64,000 nt of DNA from Vibrio algarum. GTDB taxonomy: Bacteria; Pseudomonadota; Gammaproteobacteria; Enterobacterales; Vibrionaceae. The notes beneath the pieces were generated by a model that saw only the letters and a list, made by a program, of their open reading frames with translations, did not search any database and was not told where the DNA came from. The translations under genes and the position numbers were made by a program. Positions 34,363-43,859 of the stretch are shown here, in pieces. How positions within the stretch are numbered: position 1 is the first letter of the stretch; every line of letters begins with the position of its first letter. The stretch spans positions 1 through 64,000 of the forward strand of contig NZ_JAQLOI010000003.1 of NCBI RefSeq assembly GCF_028204155.1, read 5' to 3'.

Positions 34363-36165
34363 ATGCAACCTGACCAAACTCACAGCCCCAACACAAGCAC
34401 CTCTCCATCAAAAATGGAGCGTAAAAAACTGACTGTACTATTGGAGCTAATTCAATTTATCCGACCATATAAAGGTCGTGTGGTTCTTGCGCTTGTCGCT
34501 CTGCTTTTAACATCGGCTATTATGTTGTCTGTAGGGCAAGGTGTCCGTTTTCTTATTGACGGCGGTTTCGCCCAAAATTCATTAACTGAATTGAAAAAAG
34601 CAATTATTTTTCTGCTTACCATCACTGTTTTTATTGCAGCGGGAACCTACATCCGTTTCTACCTTGTCTCTTGGCTTGGTGAAAGGGTTAGCGCAGATAT
34701 TCGCATTGCCGTTTTCAATCACGTCATAACACTACATCCAAGCTATTTTGAAACCAGTGGTAGTGGTGACATCATGTCGCGCATTACAACCGATACAACA
34801 CTACTTCAAAGTATTATTGGTTCATCATTTTCAATGGCAATGCGAAGCGCGTTAATGTTTATGGGTGCTTTGGTTATGCTATTTGCGACCAATATTAAAC
34901 TCACTCTCGTTGTGATGATATTGGTTCCATTTATACTTATTCCTATCCTCGTTTATGGACGACGCGTACGAGCATTATCTCGCCGGAGTCAAGATTCCAT
35001 GTCAGATGTCGGCAGTTACGCAGGCGAAGCGATAGAGCACATTAAAACAGTACAGAGCTATACTCGCGAAAAAGAAGAACGATCTTCATTCGCCATTGAA
35101 GTTGAAAAAGCGTTTGATATAGGAAAACAACGTATCCAGCACCGAGCTATTCTGGTTGCCGCTGTCATTATCATCGTATTCGGAGCAATAACAAGCATGC
35201 TTTGGGTTGGAGGTAGCGATGTAATTAACGGCCAAATGTCCGGTGGTGATTTAGGTGCATTTGTCTTTTATTCGATCATTCTGGCTTCTTCCCTAGCAAC
35301 CATATCTGAAGTTCTTGGGGAATTGCAGAGAGCAGCTGGTGCGACAGAGAGACTAATCGAAATACTCCAGGTTGAAAGCCATATATTAGCTCCTGTCGAA
35401 TATGCCGTTAAAGCGGATAGTTTACGTTCAGAAATTGGATTTGATCAGGTAACATTTCATTACCCTTCACGGCCTGACCAATCGGCAACGGATAAACTTT
35501 CACTCATCGCTGAAAAAGGAAAAGTTCTTGCGCTCGTCGGTCCATCCGGCGCCGGAAAAACCACTTTGTTCGAACTGCTGCAGCGATTTTATGATCCTCA
35601 AGCTGGACGAGTTACCTTAGGAGGAATAAATATCAAAGATCTGGATCCTAAGGATCTTCGGCAACAGATGGCGCTAGTCCCTCAGCACCCAGCTCTTTTT
35701 AGCAGCGATGTGTTCCACAATATTCGCTACGGAAAACCCGATGCCACCGATAAAGAAATTATAGAAGCCGCGAAAAAAGCCCATGCCCATGAGTTTATCG
35801 TCAACCTACCTGAGGGTTACCATAGTTTCCTTGGTGAAAAAGGTGTTCGACTATCTGGAGGCCAGCGTCAACGTATCGCCATTGCACGAGCGATACTCAA
35901 AAACCCGACGATTCTGCTGCTTGATGAAGCAACTTCTGCACTCGATAGTGAAAGCGAACATCATGTACAGAAAGCACTAGAAGAACTAATGAGAAATCGA
36001 ACAACCTTAATAATTGCTCATCGATTGTCAACGATTCAACATGCAGATCAAATCGCAGTTTTAGAAAATGGGAAGTTAATAGAAATGGGCGATCACGACG
36101 CTCTCATGAAAAATTGTTCGTTGTATCAACGACTGGTAGAACTGCAATTTAAACATCTAAATTGA
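34363..36165 (+). CDS. ABC exporter, fused permease and ATPase (MsbA/ABCB-like)
   Basis: A 600-residue half-transporter. The N-terminal six-helix exporter domain spans about residues 30-330; the nucleotide-binding domain has Walker A GPSGAGKTT (about 396-404), Q-loop LVPQHPALF, signature LSGGQRQRIAIARA, Walker B NPTILLLDEATSALDSES and the H-loop IIAHRLST. It belongs to the bacterial ABCB (lipid or multidrug exporter) group and would act as a homodimer in the inner membrane. It is a single gene, and the substrate is unknown. Confidence 0.93.
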   Translation: MQPDQTHSPNTSTSPSKMERKKLTVLLELIQFIRPYKGRVVLALVALLLTSAIMLSVGQGVRFLIDGGFAQNSLTELKKAIIFLLTITVFIAAGTYIRFYLVSWLGERVSADIRIAVFNHVITLHPSYFETSGSGDIMSRITTDTTLLQSIIGSSFSMAMRSALMFMGALVMLFATNIKLTLVVMILVPFILIPILVYGRRVRALSRRSQDSMSDVGSYAGEAIEHIKTVQSYTREKEERSSFAIEVEKAFDIGKQRIQHRAILVAAVIIIVFGAITSMLWVGGSDVINGQMSGGDLGAFVFYSIILASSLATISEVLGELQRAAGATERLIEILQVESHILAPVEYAVKADSLRSEIGFDQVTFHYPSRPDQSATDKLSLIAEKGKVLALVGPSGAGKTTLFELLQRFYDPQAGRVTLGGINIKDLDPKDLRQQMALVPQHPALFSSDVFHNIRYGKPDATDKEIIEAAKKAHAHEFIVNLPEGYHSFLGEKGVRLSGGQRQRIAIARAILKNPTILLLDEATSALDSESEHHVQKALEELMRNRTTLIIAHRLSTIQHADQIAVLENGKLIEMGDHDALMKNCSLYQRLVELQFKHLN

Positions 36166-36331
36166 TGGCTGCCCCATAGAAACATGACAGATTTGTGCCC
36201 TCAATCTTATATAAAATATCTTAAATTAATAAAACTGAAATAAAAGTGACACAAAAGGGTTGCATTGAAAATACAATGTATATACAATGCATTTAATCGA
36301 GATTGGCAATGCAATGTAAGGGGAAATAAGT

Positions 36332-36475
36332 ATGACTGTGAATAACGATTTAAGAGATGCCCTAAAAACATGGAAAAAGAGCGAGCTTACTGAAATGAGC
36401 GAAGCACCTATTCTATTTAGAGTTGCCGGCCTTATTGTGGTTTCAATTTCAACGGTACTCGCAATTTTAATGTAA
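36332..36475 (+). CDS. 47-residue small membrane protein
   Basis: The ATG follows AAGGGG by eight bases, and the frame encodes a charged N-terminal half (NNDLRDALKTWKKSELTEMSE) and one C-terminal hydrophobic helix (VAGLIVVSISTVLAILM) that ends the protein. A strong terminator begins 30 bases after the stop. Ribosome site, helix and dedicated terminator together make a real small tail-anchored-like protein likely. No family was recognised. Confidence 0.7.
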   Translation: MTVNNDLRDALKTWKKSELTEMSEAPILFRVAGLIVVSISTVLAILM

Positions 36476-36504
36476 GGTAAATTCTTAGTTAAGATCTTCA
36501 AAAG

Positions 36505-36553
36505 AAGAGCCAAGAAAGTAGACAAAAGCTGTCTGTTTTCTTGGCTCTTTTTT
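36505..36553 (+). terminator. Strong terminator after the small membrane protein gene
   Basis: AAGAGCCAAGAAA (36505-36517) pairs perfectly with TTTCTTGGCTCTT (36537-36549), with an inner AGAC/GTCT pair, followed by TTTTTT. Confidence 0.9.
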
Positions 36554-36684
36554 GATCATACGAACAATCAAAGTCATCACCCGTGCAATCCACCTGAAGC
36601 ATTTTATATCAATTTCATTCGTTCACTGTTTTATCGAGTGGTTGGACAATTCGAATTTCCAAATAGTTTATTTCTTATAAGATC

Positions 36685-36709
36685 AAAAAAGAGCCCGATT
36701 GGGCTCTTT
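36685..36709 (-). terminator. Terminator of ybiT (minus strand)
   Basis: AAAGAGCCC (36688-36696) pairs with GGGCTCTTT (36701-36709) around GATT. On the minus strand it is followed by a T-run (the A-run at 36685-36690). Confidence 0.88.
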
Positions 36710-36746
36710 ACGTATTCACTTAAATGATAACTAAGCTATAAAAGGA

Positions 36747-38342
36747 TTAACCTTTAACACCAAGCTTATTCAAATACTCTTCATAACTACCATGGAAATC
36801 GCTGATTCCATCTTTTGTTATTTCGATAATACGAGTTGCAATAGAAGATACAAACTGGCGGTCATGAGACACGAAAAACAGTGTACCCTTATAGTTTTCT
36901 AATGCTAAGTTCAGTGCTTCGATAGATTCCATATCCATGTGGTTAGTTGGTTCATCCATCAACAGAATATTAGCTTTCTGCATGATTAACTTACCAAACA
37001 ACATACGCCCTTGCTCACCACCTGAAATAACTTTCACTGACTTTTTAATGTCATTTTGTGAAAACAGCATACGACCTAAAATACCGCGAACCACTTGCTC
37101 GTCGTCACCTTCATTCTTCCACTGACCCATCCAATCTAGAAGGTTTAGATCTTCTTCAAAATCATGTGCATGGTCTTGCGCGTAGTAACCAATATTATTG
37201 TTTTCAGACCACTTGATCATCCCACCCATTGGTTCCATCGCACCTGCAAGCGTATTCAATAGCGTTGATTTACCGATACCATTTTCACCGATTATCGCTA
37301 TTCGTTCGCCAACTTCAACCATTAGGTCAACACCATTAAACAAGATGTTTTCACCGTAACCTTGCTTTAAACCTTCAACTTCTAACGCGTTTCGGAATAG
37401 TTCTTTTTCTTGCTCAAAGCGGATAAATGGAGATTGGCGGCTAGATGGTTTTACTTCATCTAGCTGAATTTTATCTAATTGCTTTTGACGAGAAGTCGCT
37501 TGCTTAGCTTTCGATGCATTTGCTGAGAAACGGCTCACAAACGTTTGTAATTCGGCCATCTGAGCTTTTTTCTTCGCGTTATCTGCTTGTAAACGATCAC
37601 GCGCTTGCTCTGCAGCAATCATGTATTCATCATAGTTACCATGGAACATACGCAACTCACCATAATCGAGGTCAGCCATGTGTGTACATACGGTATTAAG
37701 GAAATGACGGTCATGGGAAATGATAATCATTGTGCAATTTCGAGCCAACAATATATCTTCTAGCCACGCAATGGTGTGCATGTCCAAGTTGTTGGTTGGT
37801 TCATCAAGAAGCATTATTTCTGGTTCTGCAAAAAGCACTTGCGCTAAAAGCACACGAACTTTCAGGCCTGGAGCTACTTCACTCATCAAACCAAAGTGCT
37901 GCGACTCAGGAATACCTAAGCCTAATAACAGTTCTCCTGCTCTCGCTTCGGCTGAGTAACCATCCATTTCAGCAAATTCAGTTTCAAGGTCACCAACACG
38001 CATACCGTCTTCATCTGACATTTCAGGCAACGAATATATACGGTCACGCTCTTCTTTGATGGTCCAAAGCTCTTTGTGCCCCATTATTACCGTATCAATA
38101 ACGGTATACTCTTCAAATGCAAACTGGTCTTGCCCTAATTTCGCCATACGCTCATTAGGATCACAAGAAACGACACCCGCTGACTGTTCTAGTTCATTGC
38201 CTAGAATTTTCATGAACGTCGATTTGCCACTACCGTTGGCACCAATTAGGCCATAACGATTACCGTTACCAAATTTAACGGAGATATTTTCAAACAATGG
38301 CTTATCGCCAAATTGCATGGTGATGTTTGCAGTTGTAAGCAC
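36747..38342 (-). CDS. ybiT: ABC-F ATPase, YbiT type
   Basis: A 531-residue soluble ABC-F protein with two ATPase domains: Walker A GANGSGKST (about 35-43) and GENGIGKST (about 350-358), signatures in SEVAPGLKVRVLLAQ and VISGGEQGRMLFGK, Walker B LLDEPTNNLD and LMDEPTNHMD. The linker between them is charged and Lys-rich (about 240-320). ABC-F proteins act on the ribosome; YbiT-type members are thought to tune translation rather than transport. No membrane segment is present. Confidence 0.94.
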   Translation of the reverse strand: MLTTANITMQFGDKPLFENISVKFGNGNRYGLIGANGSGKSTFMKILGNELEQSAGVVSCDPNERMAKLGQDQFAFEEYTVIDTVIMGHKELWTIKEERDRIYSLPEMSDEDGMRVGDLETEFAEMDGYSAEARAGELLLGLGIPESQHFGLMSEVAPGLKVRVLLAQVLFAEPEIMLLDEPTNNLDMHTIAWLEDILLARNCTMIIISHDRHFLNTVCTHMADLDYGELRMFHGNYDEYMIAAEQARDRLQADNAKKKAQMAELQTFVSRFSANASKAKQATSRQKQLDKIQLDEVKPSSRQSPFIRFEQEKELFRNALEVEGLKQGYGENILFNGVDLMVEVGERIAIIGENGIGKSTLLNTLAGAMEPMGGMIKWSENNNIGYYAQDHAHDFEEDLNLLDWMGQWKNEGDDEQVVRGILGRMLFSQNDIKKSVKVISGGEQGRMLFGKLIMQKANILLMDEPTNHMDMESIEALNLALENYKGTLFFVSHDRQFVSSIATRIIEITKDGISDFHGSYEEYLNKLGVKG

Positions 38343-38371
38343 GGGACACCCAATAATTTTCTTTAATACAC

Positions 38372-38397
38372 AAAAAAGCCGGTCAGTAACCAGCTTT
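38372..38397 (-). terminator. Terminator downstream of rhlE (minus strand)
   Basis: On the minus strand AAAGCTGGT pairs with ACCGGCTTT (one G-T pair) around TACTG and runs into TTTTTT. It ends the helicase transcript, whose stop is at 38515. Confidence 0.75.
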
Positions 38398-38514
38398 CCA
38401 AATTTGTGGCGATTCTAACAGCTTTTGTGAACCACATCACTATCAATTACAAATAGAAAGAGCGAAACGTTAATATCTATCTGCATAACGTTATTGGTCT
38501 ACGCTTCTCACCAT

Positions 38515-39708
38515 TTAATTATTCGATTCTCTTTTATGTTTAGGTACATAATTAAGAATCGAGATAGGCACTTCTTTGCTCGGTACAAAGCCCTCAATCG
38601 TTCTTCGTTCAATCAATTGCCCTAAACGGCTCTCAATCATACAGAGGTGCTTGAAGTTATCTCTCGAGACTAAAGAAACGGCCTCACCTTCCGCCCCAGC
38701 ACGGCCTGTTCGGCCTATTCTATGAACGTATTCATCTGCCGGATACGGGAGATCATAATTGATAACACAAGGTAGATCATCTATATCAATACCACGTGCA
38801 GCCACACCAGTAGCGACGAGATACTTAATTGAACCATCTTTAAAAGCTTCTAGTACCCTCGCACGGGAAGCTTGATTTCTTCCACTATGGAAAGCTTCAG
38901 CCGCAATTCCACGCTTCTCAAGTTGTGCTACAAGCTTAGCTGAACCGTGTTTGGTTTCTATAAAAATCAATGCCTGAGGCCATGAATTTTCTGTTAGCAA
39001 ATGACTTAACAGTGCCGATTTTTTGTCTTTGTCCACGGTCACTAACCACTGTTTAATATTACTTTTAGAGGCTGAATGCTTAGTGATAGCAATCTCTGTG
39101 GCGTCATTGATGGCGGTTCTTGCTAGTTCACGAACAGGATTAGACATTGTTGCCGAGAATAGCAAATTTTGAATGTTATTTGGTAAACGTCCGATGATCT
39201 TGTTGATATCTTCAATGAAACCCATATCAAGCATTCTGTCGGCTTCATCTAAAACCAAAATTTCAGCTTCTTCAAAATAAACAGAATGTTGACCATATAG
39301 ATCTATCAAGCGACCTGGCGTGGCAACTAAAATATCAATACCATCGACTAACGCTTGTTTCTGAGGCTGATAATCAACTCCACCATACATGGCCAATGAT
39401 TTAAGCCCAAGGTGCTTACCGTAGTCCACAATACTGCTGTTCACCTGAATAGCCAGTTCCCGCGTAGGAACAAGAATAAGCGCACGGAAACGTTTCTTTT
39501 TCTGCGTTTCCCCTTTACTCAGCATCTCTAATATAGGTAAGACAAAACCCGCCGTTTTACCCGTACCGGTTTGTGCTGCCGCGATCAGGTTTTCACCTTT
39601 TAAGATCACAGGAATCGCTTGTTTCTGAATTGTCGTTGGAGATGAGTAACCTAAGTCGGATACCGCTTTTAGAATAGGGTCGCTTAAACCAAGCTTAGAA
39701 AATGACAT
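38515..39708 (-). CDS. rhlE: DEAD-box RNA helicase, RhlE type
   Basis: A 397-residue helicase with Q motif (FSKLGLSDPILKAVSDLGY...TTIQKQAIP), motif I AAQTGTGKT (about 44-52), Ia PTRELAIQV, II LDEADRMLD, III FSATM, and the helicase C motifs ATGVAARGIDI and HRIGRTGRAG. It lacks the long basic C-terminal tail of some RhlE proteins, ending in a short KHKRESNN. It unwinds RNA in ribosome assembly or decay, typically favoured in the cold. Confidence 0.93.
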   Translation of the reverse strand: MSFSKLGLSDPILKAVSDLGYSSPTTIQKQAIPVILKGENLIAAAQTGTGKTAGFVLPILEMLSKGETQKKKRFRALILVPTRELAIQVNSSIVDYGKHLGLKSLAMYGGVDYQPQKQALVDGIDILVATPGRLIDLYGQHSVYFEEAEILVLDEADRMLDMGFIEDINKIIGRLPNNIQNLLFSATMSNPVRELARTAINDATEIAITKHSASKSNIKQWLVTVDKDKKSALLSHLLTENSWPQALIFIETKHGSAKLVAQLEKRGIAAEAFHSGRNQASRARVLEAFKDGSIKYLVATGVAARGIDIDDLPCVINYDLPYPADEYVHRIGRTGRAGAEGEAVSLVSRDNFKHLCMIESRLGQLIERRTIEGFVPSKEVPISILNYVPKHKRESNN

Positions 39709-39855
39709 TGTCGGTCTCTAGTAAATTGTTAGCTCACAAGCACCATAGCTTATGAGCATTAAAACATGTTAATTGCCGCACAGTGTAGCGCCTTTATTAT
39801 TAAAATCCACTTCTAAGGTAGCAAGCTTCGTTTAGACAAAGTTCAACAATGAATA

Positions 39856-40110
39856 TCATTTTTTACTTAAATACTGAATCCAGTGAAAACTTTCATTGTT
39901 GGGGGCCAATTTATGCCAGTGCGTGGTAAATTGCAGTGCCTGTTTGTTTTTTCCTAAAGCACTAAGTACTTGAGTTTTGACCAACAACACTTCATTTGTT
40001 TGTTCATTTATCTGACTAACACTAGCTAACGCCTCATTGTGGCCAAAACGGTTACAGAAAACCATTTTTTTACATACGGGCACATAACAAGATATAAAAA
40101 GTCTATCCAA
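39856..40110 (-). pseudogene. Possible TPR-protein C-terminal relic
   Basis: The 84-codon frame opens only with TTG and has no ribosome site. From about residue 25 it reads like the last TPR repeats of a longer protein (NEALASVSQ...VLSALGKNKQALQFTTHWHKLAPNNESF). It is best seen as a remnant or a chance frame. Confidence 0.32.
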
Positions 40111-40640
40111 TTATCTGATATGCATATATAAGTTAGAGACGCAACCATTATTAAAAGTAACAAATACTATTATCTAACATCATACAAGATTTTATTATAA
40201 AGCAAAGTAAAATATATTCTAATTAAAATACTTTCGTGTCTACCTAAGGTTTATTTCTATCCGCATGTCTTTACCTGCCATATTAAAATAAAATATTCCC
40301 TTTCAATTATTCACGGTTCAATTCGTGTATATCCATAACATTCAGAGATCAAGATCACTTATCGAAATTAAAACTAATCTCGTGTGTACTTACTGATTAT
40401 AAACAACCATTTATTGCCAAAAATTCAACCAAATCTCGATAATTAGTTCTAATCAACACTCTTTCTGTTATTTGTTTTATTTAGCTAATATATTGCTAGT
40501 ATGAGCGTCAAGGTTTGAAAGTTAAAACTAAAAAAACACAGCTTTATTCAGTTCTAATTAATATTAAAAACCAATAATTGATAGGAATTTGGTTCAGCTG
40601 AATTTAACTAAACAGTGATTCCAATAGGAGATAATTCGTT
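40111..40640. other. Long AT-rich region upstream of the triple-RidA gene
   Basis: No gene was found in these 530 bases. An imperfect palindrome CACG-N8-CGTG lies near 40312-40327, and the AT-richness suits binding by Lrp- or H-NS-like proteins. AGGAG at 40626-40630 sets the start at 40641. Confidence 0.5.
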
Positions 40641-41906
40641 ATGACTGGCAACATTATAAAGTTTTCGAGAAATACAGAGAACGCACCAATAAACTCTATG
40701 TCTACACAAACAGTAGCTTTTTCTCATTACAACAATATTTCTGCTCAATTACCTGTAGACGCAAAAACAGGTAAAACTGTCGATGGTGGAGTAAAAGATC
40801 AGGCCAGACAATGCTTAACAAATATTAAAGCCATTGTAGAAAGTATCGACCACATAATGGGTGACGTTGTAAAAATCAATATATTCCTTAAAAATATCTC
40901 AGATGTTGCTGCTGTTGATGAAGTTTACTCAACATTCTTTCAAAACTACTTCCCTACACGTACGACCGTCGCAGTAGCTGAGCTACCAATGGCTGACGCT
41001 TTAGTACAAATGGACGCACTTATTTCTAACGGTGAAGGAACCACACCCCAAGCACCTTGTGATCTTATAAAAATAGCAAAAAATACTGAAAATGCTCCGA
41101 CAAGTTCAGTTTCTACACAAACCGTTGCTTTTTCTCACTACAACAATATTTCTGCTCAGCTGCCTGTTGATCCTAAAACAGGAGATATTGTATCCGGTGG
41201 TATTAAGGAACAAACTGGGCAATGTCTAAAAAATATCAAGGAAATTTTGACGAGTATCGACGTTCCTTTTGATGATATTGTTAAAATCAATATATTCGTC
41301 AATGACCTCTCCGATATTGACGCTGTAAACGAAGTTTATTCCACCTACTTCCCTGATTCTGCCATCGCAAGAAGCGTTGCCTATGTGCCGGCGAGAACAA
41401 CGGTTGCTGTAGCAGCTTTACCTATGGGTGCATTAGTACAGATTGACGCTGTTGTATCACACGGAGACGGAACACCGCCACAAGCTATTGAAGATAGACA
41501 TGGCATTGTCATTCGAGCAAAAAATACCGAAAATGCACCAAAAAGCACATTTTATACACAAACCGTGGCTTTTTCTCACTACAATCATATTGCTGGTCAA
41601 CTACCTGTCGAACCATGCACAGGAAAAGTAGTCGCAGGTGGTGTAAACGATCAAGCAAGACAATGCCTTAATAACATTAAAGCGATTGTGGAAAGTGTCG
41701 GCCATGTGATGGACGACGTTGTCAAAATTAATATACAACTTAAAAACATCGCAGATTTAGATGCTGTAGACGATGTTTACACTACTTTCTTTGAAAAAGA
41801 TCTTCCAGCAAGAACTACCGTTGGCGTTTCCTCGATTGCTATGGATGCGTTGGTGCAAATTGATGCTGTTATTTCAAATTGCGAAGGCACGCCACCAAAA
41901 GCGTAA
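40641..41906 (+). CDS. Triple RidA-domain fusion protein
   Basis: A 421-residue protein of three tandem RidA (YjgF/YER057c/UK114) domains, about residues 1-135, 142-277 and 285-421. Each has NTENAP, FSHYN-NIS-type sequence, a VKINI strand and the conserved Arg-containing RTTV (Arg107, Arg252, Arg391); the last strand has Q-M/I-D where E. coli RidA has E. RidA is normally one 130-residue chain forming a trimer, so this may be a trimer in one polypeptide. RidA hydrolyses enamines and imines such as 2-aminoacrylate from PLP dehydratases. It faces D-serine dehydratase, which makes 2-aminoacrylate. Confidence 0.93.
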   Translation: MTGNIIKFSRNTENAPINSMSTQTVAFSHYNNISAQLPVDAKTGKTVDGGVKDQARQCLTNIKAIVESIDHIMGDVVKINIFLKNISDVAAVDEVYSTFFQNYFPTRTTVAVAELPMADALVQMDALISNGEGTTPQAPCDLIKIAKNTENAPTSSVSTQTVAFSHYNNISAQLPVDPKTGDIVSGGIKEQTGQCLKNIKEILTSIDVPFDDIVKINIFVNDLSDIDAVNEVYSTYFPDSAIARSVAYVPARTTVAVAALPMGALVQIDAVVSHGDGTPPQAIEDRHGIVIRAKNTENAPKSTFYTQTVAFSHYNHIAGQLPVEPCTGKVVAGGVNDQARQCLNNIKAIVESVGHVMDDVVKINIQLKNIADLDAVDDVYTTFFEKDLPARTTVGVSSIAMDALVQIDAVISNCEGTPPKA

Positions 41907-41933
41907 TAGATTCTAGATTGTTTAACAGACAAC

Positions 41934-41959
41934 AAGGCCTCGATATATACGAGGCCTTT
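41934..41959. terminator. Bidirectional terminator between the RidA fusion and dsdA
   Basis: AAGGCCTCG (41934-41942) pairs perfectly with CGAGGCCTT (41950-41958), so it can stop transcription from both sides, though its T-runs are short. Confidence 0.75.
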
Positions 41960-41993
41960 AAAGATACTGAAAATAGAAATTATATCGCACTAA

Positions 41994-43346
41994 TCAAGTA
42001 TTGTTACACACCTCAGTTAGGTTATTTGCAAACGACAAATAGGACTTCATCTCAACATCCGGCACCATTCCTCCGCCTGTCGCCCAAACCAGATGTGTAG
42101 CATCTGCCATCACATAAGTTAAATCCGAAAATTTTTGATAATCGGCCGCGTCAGAAACTATTACTGGCCCCAACATTCCGGCCAACGCTGAAGGTTCGAG
42201 TTGAATATTCTCACTTTTATTTAGCTGCCCCAATAAATGATACATTGTCTCATCTGAGATTGTGTAATAACCGTCTAACAAGCGTTGCATTGCTCGACCT
42301 ACAAAACCCGATGCTCTCCCTACGGCTAGTCCGTCCGCTGCAGTGACGTTATCTATCCCAATATCCTGTACGCAAATTTTATCATGCAGACCCGTATGTA
42401 CGCCTAATAACATACATGGGGAATGAGTCGGCTCGGCAAACACACAATGCACATTATCACCAAAAGCCATTTTAAGGCCGAATGCCACACCACCGGGACC
42501 ACCACCAACACCGCACGGTAAATAGACAAACAAAGGATGTTGTTTATCTACCGCTATACCCATCTGTTTAAACTGAGCCTTAACCCTTTCTCCCGCAACA
42601 GAATAACCAAGAAATAATGTTTGAGAATTTTCGTCATCAATAAAAAAACAATTCGGATCTTTTTCTGCTTCTTTGCGGCCTTGTTCGACAGCAACACCAT
42701 AATCTTGCGTATATTCAATAACATTCACACCATGCTCTCGAAGTTTTTTCTTCTTCCACTCGCGCGCGTCAGCGGACATATGAACAGAGACCGAAAAACC
42801 CAGTTTGGCGCTAATAATGCCAATCGACATCCCCAAATTCCCTGTAGAGCCCACGGCTATACTGTATTGACTAAAGAATGTTCTGAACGTTTCCGAACAC
42901 AGTTTACTGTAATCATCTACTTCAGAGAGCATTCCAGCATTGATAGCAAGCTTTTCTGCATGGGTTAAAACCTCATAGATACCACCACGGGCCTTAATCG
43001 ACCCAGAAATCGGAAGGTGACTGTCTTTTTTAAGCATCAAGCGACCAGGAATCTTAATGCTATACTCTGTTTCCAGATTGGCTTTCATATGAGAAATTTC
43101 AGCAACTTCGGACTCGATAATGCCACCAGAAAGACGTGTTTCTGGAAAAGCTTTTGCAATATACGGAGCAAAACGAGATAGACGCTCACTGGCGTCTTTA
43201 ATATCCTTGTCATCTAGGCCTATAAAAGGCCGTGCTGCATCGAGGCTTGTGCTATTTGGGTTAAACCAGTTTACCTGCTCTAACGCTATCATGCGTTTAA
43301 GTAATGGAAATTCTGACTGTAATAACGTCACGTCATAAGCGGTCAT
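41994..43346 (-). CDS. dsdA: D-serine dehydratase (D-serine ammonia-lyase)
   Basis: A 450-residue PLP enzyme. The Schiff-base Lys118 lies in PISGSIKARGG, the same position as in E. coli DsdA; the phosphate loop GSTGNLGMSIGI (about residues 165-180), PCGVGGGPGGVAFG and NVTAADGLAVGRASGFVG follow. It converts D-serine to pyruvate and ammonia through 2-aminoacrylate. The gene converges on the triple-RidA gene across one terminator. No dsdC or dsdX lies here. The call is firm by motif and length. Confidence 0.96.
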   Translation of the reverse strand: MTAYDVTLLQSEFPLLKRMIALEQVNWFNPNSTSLDAARPFIGLDDKDIKDASERLSRFAPYIAKAFPETRLSGGIIESEVAEISHMKANLETEYSIKIPGRLMLKKDSHLPISGSIKARGGIYEVLTHAEKLAINAGMLSEVDDYSKLCSETFRTFFSQYSIAVGSTGNLGMSIGIISAKLGFSVSVHMSADAREWKKKKLREHGVNVIEYTQDYGVAVEQGRKEAEKDPNCFFIDDENSQTLFLGYSVAGERVKAQFKQMGIAVDKQHPLFVYLPCGVGGGPGGVAFGLKMAFGDNVHCVFAEPTHSPCMLLGVHTGLHDKICVQDIGIDNVTAADGLAVGRASGFVGRAMQRLLDGYYTISDETMYHLLGQLNKSENIQLEPSALAGMLGPVIVSDAADYQKFSDLTYVMADATHLVWATGGGMVPDVEMKSYLSFANNLTEVCNNT

Positions 43347-43516
43347 TTCTATTTACTCCAATAAAGCTAAATTTATGTATTATTAATAACTTATACGTTT
43401 TAATCAAAAACACCACTAAATACTTTTATTCCACTAACAGATGAGTAACTGGTCAAATAAACTTATCATCAATGTCTTTAATATTACTCTCGTTCCACAG
43501 CCACGAGATAATAAAT

Positions 43517-43792
43517 ATGATCGTTACCAACATATCAGATGACACTGTTACTGAAGAAGCTAGAAATCACTGGCTAAAATACTGGAAACATTTTACGAAA
43601 GAAGAATACACTTACTGTTCTGAAGCAAACTGCACCGAAAAACACGACCACGGTGTATTGGTTAAACATCGGTCACCGACTTCTGAAAAACTTTTTGTTG
43701 TTCCTTTGTGTAAAGAACATAGTTATGGCTACCAAAGTCAGCTTGAGATAGACGAAAGAGTTGACATTATACCGGCGGAGCTCTGTTTGTAG
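43517..43792 (+). CDS. Small protein with an HNH-like Cys/His zinc site
   Basis: A 91-residue protein with Cys34 and Cys39 (CSEANC) and a later CKEH (Cys65, His68), the spacing of small HNH-like zinc domains (C-x4-C ... PLC-x2-H). The middle holds HDHGVLVKH. I take the ATG at 43517 over 43472 because the upstream stretch lacks a ribosome site and looks non-coding, though 43517 also has only a weak one. Nuclease activity cannot be claimed. Function unknown. Confidence 0.62.
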   Translation: MIVTNISDDTVTEEARNHWLKYWKHFTKEEYTYCSEANCTEKHDHGVLVKHRSPTSEKLFVVPLCKEHSYGYQSQLEIDERVDIIPAELCL

Positions 43793-43808
43793 GGATTTTA
43801 TTGGAACA

Positions 43809-43840
43809 GAGCAATGAAGCTTTTTCATTGCTCTTTTTTT
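43809..43840 (+). terminator. Terminator after the zinc-site protein gene
   Basis: GAGCAATGAA (43809-43818) pairs perfectly with TTCATTGCTC (43824-43833), followed by seven T residues. Confidence 0.92.
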
Positions 43841-43859
43841 ACACACTAGAACTTATTGA

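Noticed and set aside
40641..41906. DNA-level repeat or recombination hot spot in the RidA gene
   Set aside because: The three units are similar in protein but diverged in codons, so they are old domain duplications rather than active repeats.
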